Part shown: positions 54,949 through 63,616 of the stretch, piece after piece | How positions within the stretch are numbered: position 1 is the first letter of the stretch | Layout of the letters: the number at the start of each line of letters is the position of its first letter | DNA from: Vreelandella stevensii S18214 | GTDB taxonomy: Bacteria > Pseudomonadota > Gammaproteobacteria > Pseudomonadales > Halomonadaceae | Direction of reading: 5' to 3' | Assembly (NCBI RefSeq): GCF_000275725.1 | Contig: NZ_AJTS01000049.1 | Coordinates: 124,001-188,000, forward strand | DNA: 64,000 nucleotides | Program-made: the position numbers and the translations under genes | The notes under the pieces: generated by a model | The model's database searches: none | Seen by the model: only the letters and a program-made list of their open reading frames with translations | What the model was told of the DNA's origin: nothing

Positions 54949-55691
54949 ATCAGGCTCCAAAAGGAAGGGTCGCGTAACCGTGCTAATAGATTGAAGCGCT
55001 CTGCCAGTGAGGGATATATCTCTGAGGTGGCATCGTCTATGTCGTAATAGATCCACTCGAGAGGAATCGAATCAATGATCATATCCCAATCGTTCAGGGC
55101 CGCGTCAAGCACCGCCTCGTGGCGTGCCCGCACCTCCAGGTCCGCAAAACAGGCACGCTGATGGCTAAATACATGATTTTCAAAATCGCCGTTAGCGTCG
55201 ATAGGATCGAAAGCTAGATTATGATCAATCACCACCAAACCGCTCATTGAGCTCCATAGCAGGTTGACGTTGCCACCTTGAGCGCTCAGGCGACGATCCT
55301 CATTGTTAACCCACATATCGAATAGCAAAAGCCGCTGCTGTGTCACTTCATCGACTTCTGAGATTTGTGAAAAAAGCAGATCCTGACTATGCGAAGCGAC
55401 CTTGGAGGCAAATGCCAGCCCACCCTTCAGGTCGTCGGCGCGAGGTTCCATGGAAAAATCTAGCATGCCTGCCGGAAATCGCATCAAAGCGTACTCAGCG
55501 ATGGGTAATTCACACCGCCGTGCCAATTCAGCGCAAATAAGCTCAGCGACCAATGACGGCTGGCCAACGCCATTGATGCCTTTGACCACGTACTGTTCGT
55601 CCATGACATCACGCACAATAAATGGCTGCGTGCGGCCTTGAGTTGATTGGCGCAGAATTTCCTTGGCTTCTACGATGCGGGGCTTTTCCAT
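54945..55691 (-). CDS. HipA-like kinase (HipA_2 type), first gene of a two-gene module
   Basis: This 248-residue protein has a HipA-like fold reduced to the kinase core. The ATP-binding Lys is in DEQYVVKGINGVGQPSLVAE, the catalytic-loop region is FDMWVNNEDRRLSAQGGNVN (Asp and Asn of the loop), and the metal-binding Asp is in LVVIDHNLAFDP. True HipA is about 440 residues and pairs with HipB; here no HipB-like gene is present, and the partner is DUF3037. ATG at 55691 has GAGG 5 nt upstream. The tail overlaps the DUF3037 start. It is AT-richer than the flanking genes. Confidence 0.8.
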   Translation of the reverse strand: MEKPRIVEAKEILRQSTQGRTQPFIVRDVMDEQYVVKGINGVGQPSLVAELICAELARRCELPIAEYALMRFPAGMLDFSMEPRADDLKGGLAFASKVASHSQDLLFSQISEVDEVTQQRLLLFDMWVNNEDRRLSAQGGNVNLLWSSMSGLVVIDHNLAFDPIDANGDFENHVFSHQRACFADLEVRARHEAVLDAALNDWDMIIDSIPLEWIYYDIDDATSEIYPSLAERFNLLARLRDPSFWSLI

Positions 55692-56003
55692 CATCACCTC
55701 ACCAGCCGCCAGTGTTCGTTTTCTTGCTGTGCCTAGCCGAGTGTATCGCGTGGCACGCGACTCGGGTGGCAAGGACTCTGGGCCAAGCGGTTTTAATCTT
55801 GGGGGCTGTTGGAATGCTTACCTCAGCTCCAGTGCTTTGCAGCTTGATTTGGGCACGAGAGGTTTCCGTGTCAAACATCAGCAAGCATCCTTTCAGGCAG
55901 GGGTTTAACCACGTTAAGTGGGGTTAGATAGTAGCATGCTTGAAGGCTGATAAAAGAAGTATGACGTGAGGGGGGCACGTCCCTGTGCATGAAAACGTTC
56001 TGC
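55692..56003. other. AT-richer intergenic region upstream of the HipA-like module
   Basis: About 312 bp separate the HipA-like gene from the broken chemoreceptor gene, both reading leftward. It should hold the promoter of the HipA-like module. No gene, RNA or clear hairpin was recognised. Confidence 0.4.
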
Positions 56004-56879
56004 TCAAATATGTGTGTCAGCGGCCAGTTGCTCGATGGAGTGGGCGACATGGCGGGCGTCTTGCAGAATCTTGTTCACGATGGCATCGATTTCGCTGACG
56101 CTGGATTGGCTGGCTTTGCCTTGTTGAATCACCTGTTGCATGGCTTGCGTCGTGCGCTCTACCAAATGGCTGTTCTCTTTCAAGACACGGGTAATCTGCT
56201 CGACGGCTTCTGAGGCTCCTTTGGCTAGCTGACGCACTTCATTGGCTACGACGGCAAACCCGCGACCTTGCTCCCCAGCTCTGGCGGCCTCTACGGCAGC
56301 GTTCAAAGAGAGCAGGTTGGTTTGGCTGGCAATGTTGGCAATCGATTCCGTGATCTTGTTGATGCTCTGCGATTGCTTGTGCAGAGCATCGATCAACTCT
56401 TGTGCCTGTGCCAACGTCTGGGCTGCCTGCTCAGAGCCTTTGACCATCTCATCCAGGTGGTCCAGGCTGTCCTTCGCGGTGCGCTCTATTTGCGAAGTGC
56501 TGCTTTGAGCGGAACTGATGGTGCCCGACGTGGCATTGACCTTCTCGACCAAGGGGGTGATGTCGCTGGCAAACTTGACGACTTCTACGACATTGCCATC
56601 GCTATCCCTGACGGGGTTGTACGTGGCTTCCAACCAAATGCTTTTGCCCTGCGCCGTTTTGCGCTCGAACCGGCCCTTGGTGAAATGCCCTTGTGCCAAA
56701 CGTGCCCAGAAGTCTGGATGCTCACGATAAAAGTTGTCGTGGCAAAACATGCGGTGGTGTTGCCCCACATATTGATTGGCACGGTAGCCAATAGCCGCTT
56801 CGAAGTTTTCATTGGCCTCCAGTATTTCTCCCTGAGGAGTAAACTCGATGACGGCCATCGAGGCATTCAAGGCTTTCAA
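56004..56879 (-). CDS. PAS-MCP C-terminal part of a split BdlA-like chemoreceptor
   Basis: This 291-residue part holds the second PAS domain (about 1-112, [27 protein letters not shown]) and a cytoplasmic chemoreceptor signalling domain with the conserved tip [20 protein letters not shown]. It has no transmembrane helix. It is in the same frame as the upstream 128-residue PAS fragment and is separated from it by one TAG and three codons. Translation could start at the TTG at 56879, which has AGGAAG (part of the TAG codon) 5 nt upstream. The full-length paralogue lies at 62217-63485. It may be a functional separate polypeptide or half of a pseudogene. Confidence 0.75.
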   Translation of the reverse strand: MKALNASMAVIEFTPQGEILEANENFEAAIGYRANQYVGQHHRMFCHDNFYREHPDFWARLAQGHFTKGRFERKTAQGKSIWLEATYNPVRDSDGNVVEVVKFASDITPLVEKVNATSGTISSAQSSTSQIERTAKDSLDHLDEMVKGSEQAAQTLAQAQELIDALHKQSQSINKITESIANIASQTNLLSLNAAVEAARAGEQGRGFAVVANEVRQLAKGASEAVEQITRVLKENSHLVERTTQAMQQVIQQGKASQSSVSEIDAIVNKILQDARHVAHSIEQLAADTHI

Positions 56880-56888
56880 TACGGCTTC

Positions 56889-57275
56889 CTAGCGCTGAGC
56901 CTTTTGATGTCTTGCGGTGACATCGTTGGCAATCTTGAGCACGCTCTTTACCGTGCCGCGATAGTTGGTGATCGGCACGTACATGGCTTCCAGCCACACT
57001 TCTTCACCGCTGTCTTTGAAACGCCGGAATCGCCCGGTGAAACTCTCCCCTGATGCCAGCGAACGCCAGAACTGCTGGTACGCTGGCTGTTGAGCGTCTG
57101 TAGGGTCACAAAAGATGCGATGGTGCTGGCCTTTGATCGCGCTCAACTGGCAATCCATGACCTTGAGAAACGCAGGGCTTGCATGCTTGATCATCCCCTC
57201 TGGCGTGAACAGGATGCAGGCGGTATGGCCGAGTAACGCATGATAGAGCGGTGCATTGAAAAAATGGGTATCCAT
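56889..57275 (-). CDS. First PAS domain of the split BdlA-like chemoreceptor (ends at in-frame TAG)
   Basis: This 128-residue protein holds one PAS domain (ACILFTPEGMIKHASPAFLK, GQHHRIFC, EVWLEAMYVPITNYRG) and ends HQKAQR at TAG (56891-56889). Its intact paralogue (62217-63485) reads [18 protein letters not shown] through the same point. GAAGGAAA precedes the ATG at 57275. The stop falls exactly between the two PAS domains, matching the region where Pseudomonas BdlA is reported to be proteolytically cut near Met130. Confidence 0.78.
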   Translation of the reverse strand: MDTHFFNAPLYHALLGHTACILFTPEGMIKHASPAFLKVMDCQLSAIKGQHHRIFCDPTDAQQPAYQQFWRSLASGESFTGRFRRFKDSGEEVWLEAMYVPITNYRGTVKSVLKIANDVTARHQKAQR

Positions 57276-57632
57276 ATTTTCCTTCTCTATAGACTGTTAG
57301 CTTGCTTAAGAGAGGGCAAGGGGAGGCTCCTAAGCTAACCATGGCACAGCAACTGCTTTTGAGCTAATTTATATTAGCCGCATGCTGTCCTGTCATTCAC
57401 TCATTGGTATGAGGTTATGTTTGACAATATAGCAAGGCTTGTCTCATATTTGTTCAATTGTAAATGTTAAAAAAAGTGAATTTTCTTTCTATAAGTTGCT
57501 GATAAATAAAGATGGTGACGCTTTTCTTGAGGTCTTTGCAAAATCCGGTGGAAGACGCCAAGCCAAAGGGTCGCTTGTCTACTCTGGAAGCGGTAAGTGA
57601 AACGTACTGCGGGCCAGTGACATGAGGCGGGC
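57276..57632. other. AT-rich region between the divergent chemoreceptor and cyclase genes
   Basis: These 357 bp separate the split BdlA-like gene from the GGDEF gene. It is distinctly AT-rich and should carry promoters for both genes, including a sigma-70-like candidate at 57421. No coding frame or RNA gene was recognised. Confidence 0.45.
57421..57450 (+). promoter_or_regulatory. Sigma-70-like promoter candidate for the GAF/PAS/GGDEF gene
   Basis: TTGACA at 57421-57426 is followed after 17-18 bp by TCATATT. This gives a near-consensus -35 and a moderate -10. It would leave a 5' leader of about 175 nt before the cyclase ATG at 57633. Confidence 0.4.
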
Positions 57633-59570
57633 ATGCTAAATCAACGTTGGCAGCACATCAGCAAATACAAGCTCACCCAGGAGAACGAGTCGGATGCCCT
57701 GGATCATCTGATCGCTTCGTTGGCAGACTTCTTCGAGTTCCCTGTTGCATTGATCTCGGTGCTTGGCCAGAAGCAGTGGTTGATCGCCAAGGCGGGGCTG
57801 GACATGGATTTCACTTCTCTTGAGGATTCCTTCTGTCGCCATGTCGTCGAACGGCGCGCTCCGCTGGTCATCGAGGATGCCAGCCAGCACCCGGACTTTT
57901 GTGATAACCCCCTCGTGCTCTCCAGCCCATATATTCGCTTTTATGCAGGCGTGCCATTGGTGGCTGGCGGGCGAGAAGTCGGTGCTGTGTGCTTGATCGA
58001 TGATCGGCCCAATACGCTGACCGCCAAAGACCTCAAATTTTTAGAATCGCTTAGCGTATTTATCAGTGATTACATCCGGCTCATCGACAAGCAGCGTGTC
58101 AGGTTAAGCAGCGCCGACTTTTCATTGATGATCGAGGCCGCTGATGTCGGCGTCTGGGATTGGGAAATTCCCAATGACCATAATGCCTTCAACCAACGTT
58201 GGTGTGAGTTACTGGGGCTCAAGCGCGATGAGGTGGAGAGTCGCTCGTCTTTCTGGAAAGGCAGGGTGCACCGTGACGATTACGTGCGGCTTAACGATGC
58301 GATACGTGCTCATTTGGCAGATGAAAGTGACGTTCTGAATGTGGTGGAGTACCGGCTTCGCCATGCGGAGGGTCACTGGCTATGGGTCAACACCTATGGG
58401 CGCACCGTGGCCAACGATAGTGCAGGTCGCCCACTACGCGTGACCTGCGTGATTCGTGATATCAGCGAAAAGAAGCGTATCGAGCTGCGCGAATACAAGC
58501 AGGTACAACTGCTGAATTTCATGAATCGTGCGCAGAGTGTCTTTCTCCAGGAGAAGAGTATTCGTCACTCCTGCGAGCTGATTTTCGATGATTTATTGGC
58601 TCTGGCGGAAAGTCAGTTCGGTCTAATCGGCCAAGTTGTGGTGCAGGAAGAGTTGGGCAAGACCCTGTTTATTCATGCACTTTCTGATATTAGCTGGAGC
58701 GAGGAAACGAAAGAACAGTACCGCACGTATCAGCGCGGCGAGCTGTTTTTCAATAATCTCGATAACCTGTTTGGCCACGTGGTGACGTCAGGTAACGTGG
58801 TCATGGCCAATCAACCCAGACGCCACCACGCGTCACGTGGAACGCCGGCTGGCCATCCTCCCCTCAAGCGCTTTCTGGGCCTTCCTATCAAGATCGGTGA
58901 CGAGACCGTCGGCATGATCGGGCTGGCCAACAAGGAAGAGGATTACTGTGAAGAAGACGCGCTTTTCCTGCAGCCGCTTCTGGATACGTTAGGGGCTCTG
59001 TTCTACGCCTTGGAGGTCGAGCAGTCACGACTCGATGCCGAGCGTAAGTTGCGCTATCTGGCTGAAACGGACGTGTTGACCAAACTGCCTAACCGGCGTG
59101 CTTTTATCGAACGTATCCAGGGGTTCTATGCCCATGATGCCAGCGTGGCCAGAAGCTTCTGCATTGCCGTCATCGATATCGACTATTTCAAGACGATCAA
59201 CGATCAATATGGGCACCAGGTGGGCGATGAGGTGCTTCAAGAAGTCGCTTTCCGCCTGAGCAGTAGCGTGCGCTCCGATGATCTGGTCGCACGCTTGGGA
59301 GGAGAGGAGTTTGGAGTAGGGATGTACGATACCAAAGAGGGCTGTTCGCTGGAGCATTTGCGCAAAGCGGTGGCCTTGACTCCCATCGTGACCAGCGAAG
59401 GCCCGGTAAACATCACCGTTAGCATCGGGGCTTGCCAAGTGAAGCCTGGCAGCGCACCTGCACAGTGGGAAAGCGACCTGCGCAGCGCCGATCTTGCCCT
59501 GTATCGCGCAAAACGCGAGGGCCGCAATCGAGTGAAATGGCACATGCCCTCTTCGGTCATCAACCCTTGA
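57633..59570 (+). CDS. GAF-PAS-GAF diguanylate cyclase
   Basis: This soluble 645-residue protein has an N-terminal GAF domain (about 10-150, YIRFYAGVPLVAGGREVGAV), a PAS domain (about 165-290, ADVGVWDWEI, then WLWVNTYGRTV), and a second GAF-like domain (about 300-465, RFLGLPIKIGDETVGMIGLA). The C-terminal GGDEF domain has the RxxD inhibitory site in VRSDDLVARLGGEEFGVG and the active loop GGEEF. It should make c-di-GMP with product inhibition. No transmembrane helix is seen. It sits between two BdlA-like chemoreceptors and converges with the DUF1826 gene at a 4-bp gap. Confidence 0.85.
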   Translation: MLNQRWQHISKYKLTQENESDALDHLIASLADFFEFPVALISVLGQKQWLIAKAGLDMDFTSLEDSFCRHVVERRAPLVIEDASQHPDFCDNPLVLSSPYIRFYAGVPLVAGGREVGAVCLIDDRPNTLTAKDLKFLESLSVFISDYIRLIDKQRVRLSSADFSLMIEAADVGVWDWEIPNDHNAFNQRWCELLGLKRDEVESRSSFWKGRVHRDDYVRLNDAIRAHLADESDVLNVVEYRLRHAEGHWLWVNTYGRTVANDSAGRPLRVTCVIRDISEKKRIELREYKQVQLLNFMNRAQSVFLQEKSIRHSCELIFDDLLALAESQFGLIGQVVVQEELGKTLFIHALSDISWSEETKEQYRTYQRGELFFNNLDNLFGHVVTSGNVVMANQPRRHHASRGTPAGHPPLKRFLGLPIKIGDETVGMIGLANKEEDYCEEDALFLQPLLDTLGALFYALEVEQSRLDAERKLRYLAETDVLTKLPNRRAFIERIQGFYAHDASVARSFCIAVIDIDYFKTINDQYGHQVGDEVLQEVAFRLSSSVRSDDLVARLGGEEFGVGMYDTKEGCSLEHLRKAVALTPIVTSEGPVNITVSIGACQVKPGSAPAQWESDLRSADLALYRAKREGRNRVKWHMPSSVINP

Positions 59571-59574
59571 GGGG

Positions 59575-60228
59575 TCAGGCAGGGTCGATGGTCAGCAGTA
59601 ACCGCTTTTGACCCTCTTGCAGGGCGGGGCTTCGATGCACCAGGCCATGCTGTTCTGAACCTTCCCAGGCGCTGCCCTTGATCAAGGCAATATCGCCGGG
59701 TTCCAGACGCTGTATGGCGTTCTCATCCAGCACGATCTCGGGGCGGTCGGGGTGCGGGGCGCCCAGACCTTGTCGGTTGACCGCGTCATTAGGCAGCCAC
59801 TCGCTGCCTGGTCCTGAGTAGGTGCACACCAGTCGTACCCCCAGGTTATCGCAGTGAAAGCGGGGGCACATGGCCGCTGTGAGCAGGCGCAGGCGAATAC
59901 CGACGCTGTCGGTATCGAACAGGTAGGCAATGGCCTGGGCAATGGTCGCCACATCCTCCACCAGCGCATCGCCTGCCTCAGGGGAGGGCAGCTTGCGTTT
60001 TAGGTCAGCCATGAAGGCTTCTTCCGGCGCTCCCAGCCAGGCATAGTGCCAATCGCGGGTGGTCTGAGACTGTGCATTGGCGCTTACTGCCAGCTCGGCG
60101 GGTAGCTTGCGCTGAAAAATGGCAATATTGATAGGTGCTTCAAAAATCTGTGGCAGGACGCTGATGTCATGCCCTTGGGCGGCATGAGAGGGCAGAGGCT
60201 GGGTCGGCGTTGAGAGCAACGGCGTCAT
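59575..60228 (-). CDS. DUF1826 protein, probable zinc-response partner
   Basis: This 217-residue protein has the DUF1826 pattern: RLRLLTAAMCPRFHCDNLGV and VCTYSGPGSEWL, with a His in AWEGSEQHGLVHRSPAL. It contains no membrane segment. DUF1826 genes often neighbour COG0523 metallochaperone genes under Zur control. Here it is divergent from such a gene, with a Zur-like palindrome between them. A 2-oxoglutarate/Fe-like beta-jellyroll is suggested by the His-rich and C-terminal Arg pattern, but this is inference. Confidence 0.75.
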   Translation of the reverse strand: MTPLLSTPTQPLPSHAAQGHDISVLPQIFEAPINIAIFQRKLPAELAVSANAQSQTTRDWHYAWLGAPEEAFMADLKRKLPSPEAGDALVEDVATIAQAIAYLFDTDSVGIRLRLLTAAMCPRFHCDNLGVRLVCTYSGPGSEWLPNDAVNRQGLGAPHPDRPEIVLDENAIQRLEPGDIALIKGSAWEGSEQHGLVHRSPALQEGQKRLLLTIDPA

Positions 60229-60268
60229 GATGGGCTCCTCGGTAGAATCTGTTTGTGCTCATTTTGAT

Positions 60269-60280
60269 ATGTTATAACAT
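60269..60280. promoter_or_regulatory. Zur-box-like palindrome between DUF1826 and COG0523 genes
   Basis: ATGTTATAACAT is a perfect 12-bp palindrome, set in GATATGTTATAACATG. It matches the core of gammaproteobacterial Zur operators (GTTATA/TATAAC half-sites). It lies 41 bp from one start and 72 bp from the other, suiting zinc-dependent repression of both divergent genes. Confidence 0.7.
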
Positions 60281-60351
60281 GTTTTTAATGAGTGGCCACA
60301 GAGGGTAAGGGGCTTCCCTTCGGTGCCCGCCAAGACACGCACGAGGTTGCC

Positions 60352-61449
60352 ATGCATGATACGACGCTGATCCCCGTCAACGTCCTGACGGGATTTTTGG
60401 GCAGTGGCAAGACCACGCTGCTCAATCGCTGGGTTCGTCAGGCCTCCATGCGCAATACGCTGGTGGTGATCAATGAGTTTGGAGAAATAGGGCTCGACCA
60501 CCAGTTGCTGACCCATAGCGATGAGCAGGCGGTCGTCGAGATGAGCAGCGGCTGCCTGTGCTGTACGCTGCGGGGCGACTTGAGCCGTACCCTGCAACAG
60601 GCCCTCGACGCTCAGGCTGCGAAAGGCAAGCCTGCCCCTGAGCGAGTCGTGATCGAAACCACTGGCCTTGCGGATCCTGCCCCGTTATTGCAGCTCATGA
60701 TGACGGACCATTGGCTGGCGCACCGCTTTCAGCTCGATAGCGTGATCTGCTGTATCGATGCCGCCAACGGTGATGCCACGCTGCGTACCCATCGAGAGTC
60801 TCAACGCCAGGTGGCCGTGGCCGATCGGCTATTGATCACCAAAACCGATCTGGTCGATGAACATCGTCTTACGGCACTGGCCAATCAATTGGCCACGCTG
60901 AATCCGGCGGCTGAGCAGTGGCAGGTGCTATCCGGCAACCTGAACCCTGAACTGCTGGTAGGCGCCGGGCTTTATCAAGCGGGTACAGGTCGATATCGCG
61001 TGGAAAGCTGGCTCAAGTCGGCGAGCTATCACACCACCTTGCTGGCCAGTGGGCAGCCGGAGGATTCTGGTAAGCAGCAGAGCCTCGCTCCCCTGGCGCC
61101 GCCCGCTGCGTCGGCGCATCACGACGATCAAATCAAGGCCTTCTGCTTCAGCGTAGAGGAGCGCATCAGCCCGGAAGCATTGGAGAGCTGGCTGGATCTG
61201 CTGATGGCCATGATGGGCGACAGAATGCTGCGCATGAAAGCCATCGTGCATCTGCAAGATCGAGACACACCGCTGGCGCTGCATGGCGTGCAGCATATCT
61301 TCCACCCACCGGCGTCGTTACCTGCCCACAGCGTCAGCGATCAGGTCTCCCGGTTCGTGTTCATTACCCATAACGTTTCCCCGGACACGGTGCGTCAGCT
61401 ATATACGTTTTTCAACGCGAAAGCGGACAGTGTGGCTGTATTGTCTTAG
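60352..61449 (+). CDS. COG0523 GTPase, zinc metallochaperone-like
   Basis: This 365-residue G3E GTPase has the P-loop GFLGSGKTT at 14-22, the CxCC metal site SGCLCCTLRGDL (Cys68, Cys70, Cys71), the switch region and a TKTD GTP motif. A His-containing linker (ASAHHDDQ) and a C-terminal CobW-C domain follow. Members under Zur control, such as ZigA and YciC types, deliver zinc or compete for it in zinc limitation. ATG at 60352 has CGAGG upstream; the in-frame start at 60292 lies inside the regulatory region. It is divergent from DUF1826. Confidence 0.85.
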   Translation: MHDTTLIPVNVLTGFLGSGKTTLLNRWVRQASMRNTLVVINEFGEIGLDHQLLTHSDEQAVVEMSSGCLCCTLRGDLSRTLQQALDAQAAKGKPAPERVVIETTGLADPAPLLQLMMTDHWLAHRFQLDSVICCIDAANGDATLRTHRESQRQVAVADRLLITKTDLVDEHRLTALANQLATLNPAAEQWQVLSGNLNPELLVGAGLYQAGTGRYRVESWLKSASYHTTLLASGQPEDSGKQQSLAPLAPPAASAHHDDQIKAFCFSVEERISPEALESWLDLLMAMMGDRMLRMKAIVHLQDRDTPLALHGVQHIFHPPASLPAHSVSDQVSRFVFITHNVSPDTVRQLYTFFNAKADSVAVLS

Positions 61450-61526
61450 CTCAAAAAGTTCTATAGTGAAGGGCGCTAAAGTCATATAAGGTATGAAAAC
61501 CGGATACCCTTACTTGAGGAGCCACC

Positions 61527-62177
61527 ATGTCACTACGCATCAATGCCGTTGTACCTGACTTCGAAGCGGAAACCAGCCAGGGGCCGATTCGCTTTCATGA
61601 ATGGATAGGCGACAGCTGGGCGATTCTGTTTTCCCACCCCAAGGATTTCACTCCCGTTTGCACCACCGAATTTGGCGCGGTGGCTACCCTGAGCGCCGAG
61701 TGGGAAAAGCGTGGCACCAAGGTGATCGGGGTGTCCGTGGACGGTGTCGAAGATCACAAGCGCTGGGCGGGCGATATCGAGACCGTCAGCGGCAGTGCCG
61801 TGAGCTTCCCTATCATCGCCGATGAAGGGCTCAAGGTCTCCAAGCTGTTCGACATGCTGCCGGAAGACGCCTACTTGCCCGATGGCCGCACGCCTGCCGA
61901 TAGCGCGACGGTGCGCTCGGTTTTCGTCATTGGCCCGGACAAGCAGCTGAAACTCTCCATGACCTACCCGATGACCGTCGGGCGCAATTTTGCCGAGATC
62001 CTGCGCGCGCTGGATGCGCTGCAAACCACCGCCAAGCACGGCGTGGCCACGCCTGCGGATTGGAGTGTAGGGCAGGATGTCATCATTCCTCCCAGCGTTT
62101 CCAATGAAGATGCTCAGCAGAAATTTGGTGAATTCGACGCGGTACTGCCGTACCTGCGTAAAACCAAACTGCGCTAA
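61527..62177 (+). CDS. 1-Cys peroxiredoxin, Prx6/AhpC-TSA family
   Basis: This 216-residue enzyme has the peroxidatic site FSHPKDFTPVCTTEFG (Cys45) and the C-terminal AhpC-TSA extension LPYLRKTKLR. No second cysteine is present, so it is a 1-Cys type that reduces H2O2 and organic peroxides using an external thiol. The catalytic Thr42 and a downstream Arg region are present. TGAGGAG precedes the ATG. A terminator follows. Confidence 0.92.
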   Translation: MSLRINAVVPDFEAETSQGPIRFHEWIGDSWAILFSHPKDFTPVCTTEFGAVATLSAEWEKRGTKVIGVSVDGVEDHKRWAGDIETVSGSAVSFPIIADEGLKVSKLFDMLPEDAYLPDGRTPADSATVRSVFVIGPDKQLKLSMTYPMTVGRNFAEILRALDALQTTAKHGVATPADWSVGQDVIIPPSVSNEDAQQKFGEFDAVLPYLRKTKLR

Positions 62178-62188
62178 ACCGTAGCACG

Positions 62189-62212
62189 CCCCGCCAGCCT
62201 GAGCTGGCGGGG
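62189..62212. terminator. Bidirectional terminator hairpin after peroxiredoxin
   Basis: CCCCGCCAGC and GCTGGCGGGG form a 10-bp stem with a CTGA loop. It lies 11 bp after the peroxiredoxin stop and just before the end of the convergent chemoreceptor gene. It has no T-run. Confidence 0.7.
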
Positions 62213-62216
62213 TAGC

Positions 62217-63485
62217 TCAGCTCGCTTCGAGCGCGAGTCGCTCGATCGAGTGAGATACGCTTTGCGCTCCCTGCAATATCTCGTTAACGATCGCCTCAAT
62301 CTCCTTTACGCTGTTCTGGCTATTCTGGCCCTGTTCCACCACCTGCTGCATGGCTTGTGTCGTCTTGCTCACCAGGGCGTTGTTCTCCTTGAGCACTCGG
62401 GTAATCTCACTCACGGCATCGCTGGAGCCCTTGGCCAACTGGCGAACCTCGTTGGCCACTACGGCAAAGCCACGACCCTGCTCGCCTGCGCGTGCAGCTT
62501 CTACCGCGGCATTCAGCGACAACAAGTTGGTCTGGCTGGCAATCCGAGCGATGGAGCTGGTGATGCTATTGATCTGGGCAGCCTGCTGATTGAGGGCGTT
62601 GATCAGTTGCTGTGCTTCGACCAGCGTCGAGGCGGCCTGTTGCGAGTCGGCAAGCACCTTCTGCAGGTGCGATAGCCCCTCTTGAGCGATGCGCTCGGTT
62701 TGGCTGGATGACGTTCTGGCGCTGCCGACGGTCGCCCTGGCGGCCTCGGCGGCGGTCATTTCGGCCGTGACGTCGGTGGCGAACTTGACCACTTTGACCA
62801 CGCGCCCTTCAGCATCGAAAATAGGGTTGTAGGTCGCTTCCAGCCAGACTACCTGCCCTTGGGCATTGAGCCGGACGAACTTGCCCTGCTTGAACTCGCC
62901 GCGGGCCAGCTCTTGCCAGAAGTGGGGATGCTGTTGATAAAACTGGGGCTCACAAAACAGGCGATGGTGTTCACCGCGAATGCGGCTCAGAGAGTAGTCC
63001 ATGGCCTGCTCGAAATTGTGGTTGGCTTCCAGAATGTAGCCATCAGGGGTGAACTCGATGACCGCCATGGAGCTGTCGAGCGCTGCCAGAATGGCCCGCT
63101 CCCGTGCCGCGTTCTGGTGTTTCTCGGTCACGTCGATGGCCACCTTGAACACCTGCACCACCTTGCCACGGCGGTTCTTGATCGGCAGGTAAGTCGCTTC
63201 CAGCCAAACCTCTTCCCCTTGGGCATTCACCCGGCGAAAGCGCCCCTGTTGGCTCACTCCTGCGGCCAGCGCTTGCCAGAAAGCCTGGTACTCCTGGCGG
63301 TTGGCATCTTCGGGAAAGCAGAACATCCGGTGGTGCTGCCCCTTTGTCTGTGCCAGTGAATAGCCCACCGTACTCAGAAACAAATGGCTGGCATCTTGAA
63401 TCACGCCCTCAGGAGTAAAGTAGATGCAAGCAGTGTGTTGTGACAGTGCACTGTGCAACTGGTCAGATTTCAGGGAGGTAAGCAT
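62217..63485 (-). CDS. bdlA: BdlA-like soluble PAS-PAS chemoreceptor
   Basis: This 422-residue protein has two PAS domains (about 10-128 and 135-250, each with a GQHHRMFC or GEHHRLFC motif and a WLEATY strand) and a cytoplasmic chemoreceptor domain with the tip [20 protein letters not shown]. No transmembrane helix is present. The layout and length match BdlA, the Pseudomonas biofilm dispersion factor of 417 residues. In Pseudomonas BdlA is activated by cleavage between the PAS domains. A split paralogue lies 5 kb away. The start is ATG at 63485. Confidence 0.82.
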   Translation of the reverse strand: MLTSLKSDQLHSALSQHTACIYFTPEGVIQDASHLFLSTVGYSLAQTKGQHHRMFCFPEDANRQEYQAFWQALAAGVSQQGRFRRVNAQGEEVWLEATYLPIKNRRGKVVQVFKVAIDVTEKHQNAARERAILAALDSSMAVIEFTPDGYILEANHNFEQAMDYSLSRIRGEHHRLFCEPQFYQQHPHFWQELARGEFKQGKFVRLNAQGQVVWLEATYNPIFDAEGRVVKVVKFATDVTAEMTAAEAARATVGSARTSSSQTERIAQEGLSHLQKVLADSQQAASTLVEAQQLINALNQQAAQINSITSSIARIASQTNLLSLNAAVEAARAGEQGRGFAVVANEVRQLAKGSSDAVSEITRVLKENNALVSKTTQAMQQVVEQGQNSQNSVKEIEAIVNEILQGAQSVSHSIERLALEAS

Positions 63486-63616
63486 GGCCGTAAAATTCCG
63501 GGAGCGTTGTTATAAACGCTCCTAGAATAGACCAGTTGATTATAAAAAACACTGTTTTGTATCTTTATGGCACAAAATGTCACGTTGGTAATGTAAGGTA
63601 TCTATTTTAATAATTA

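Noticed and set aside
54112-55691. Classical HipBA toxin-antitoxin system
   Set aside because: The kinase is much shorter than HipA and no HipB-type helix-turn-helix gene is present.
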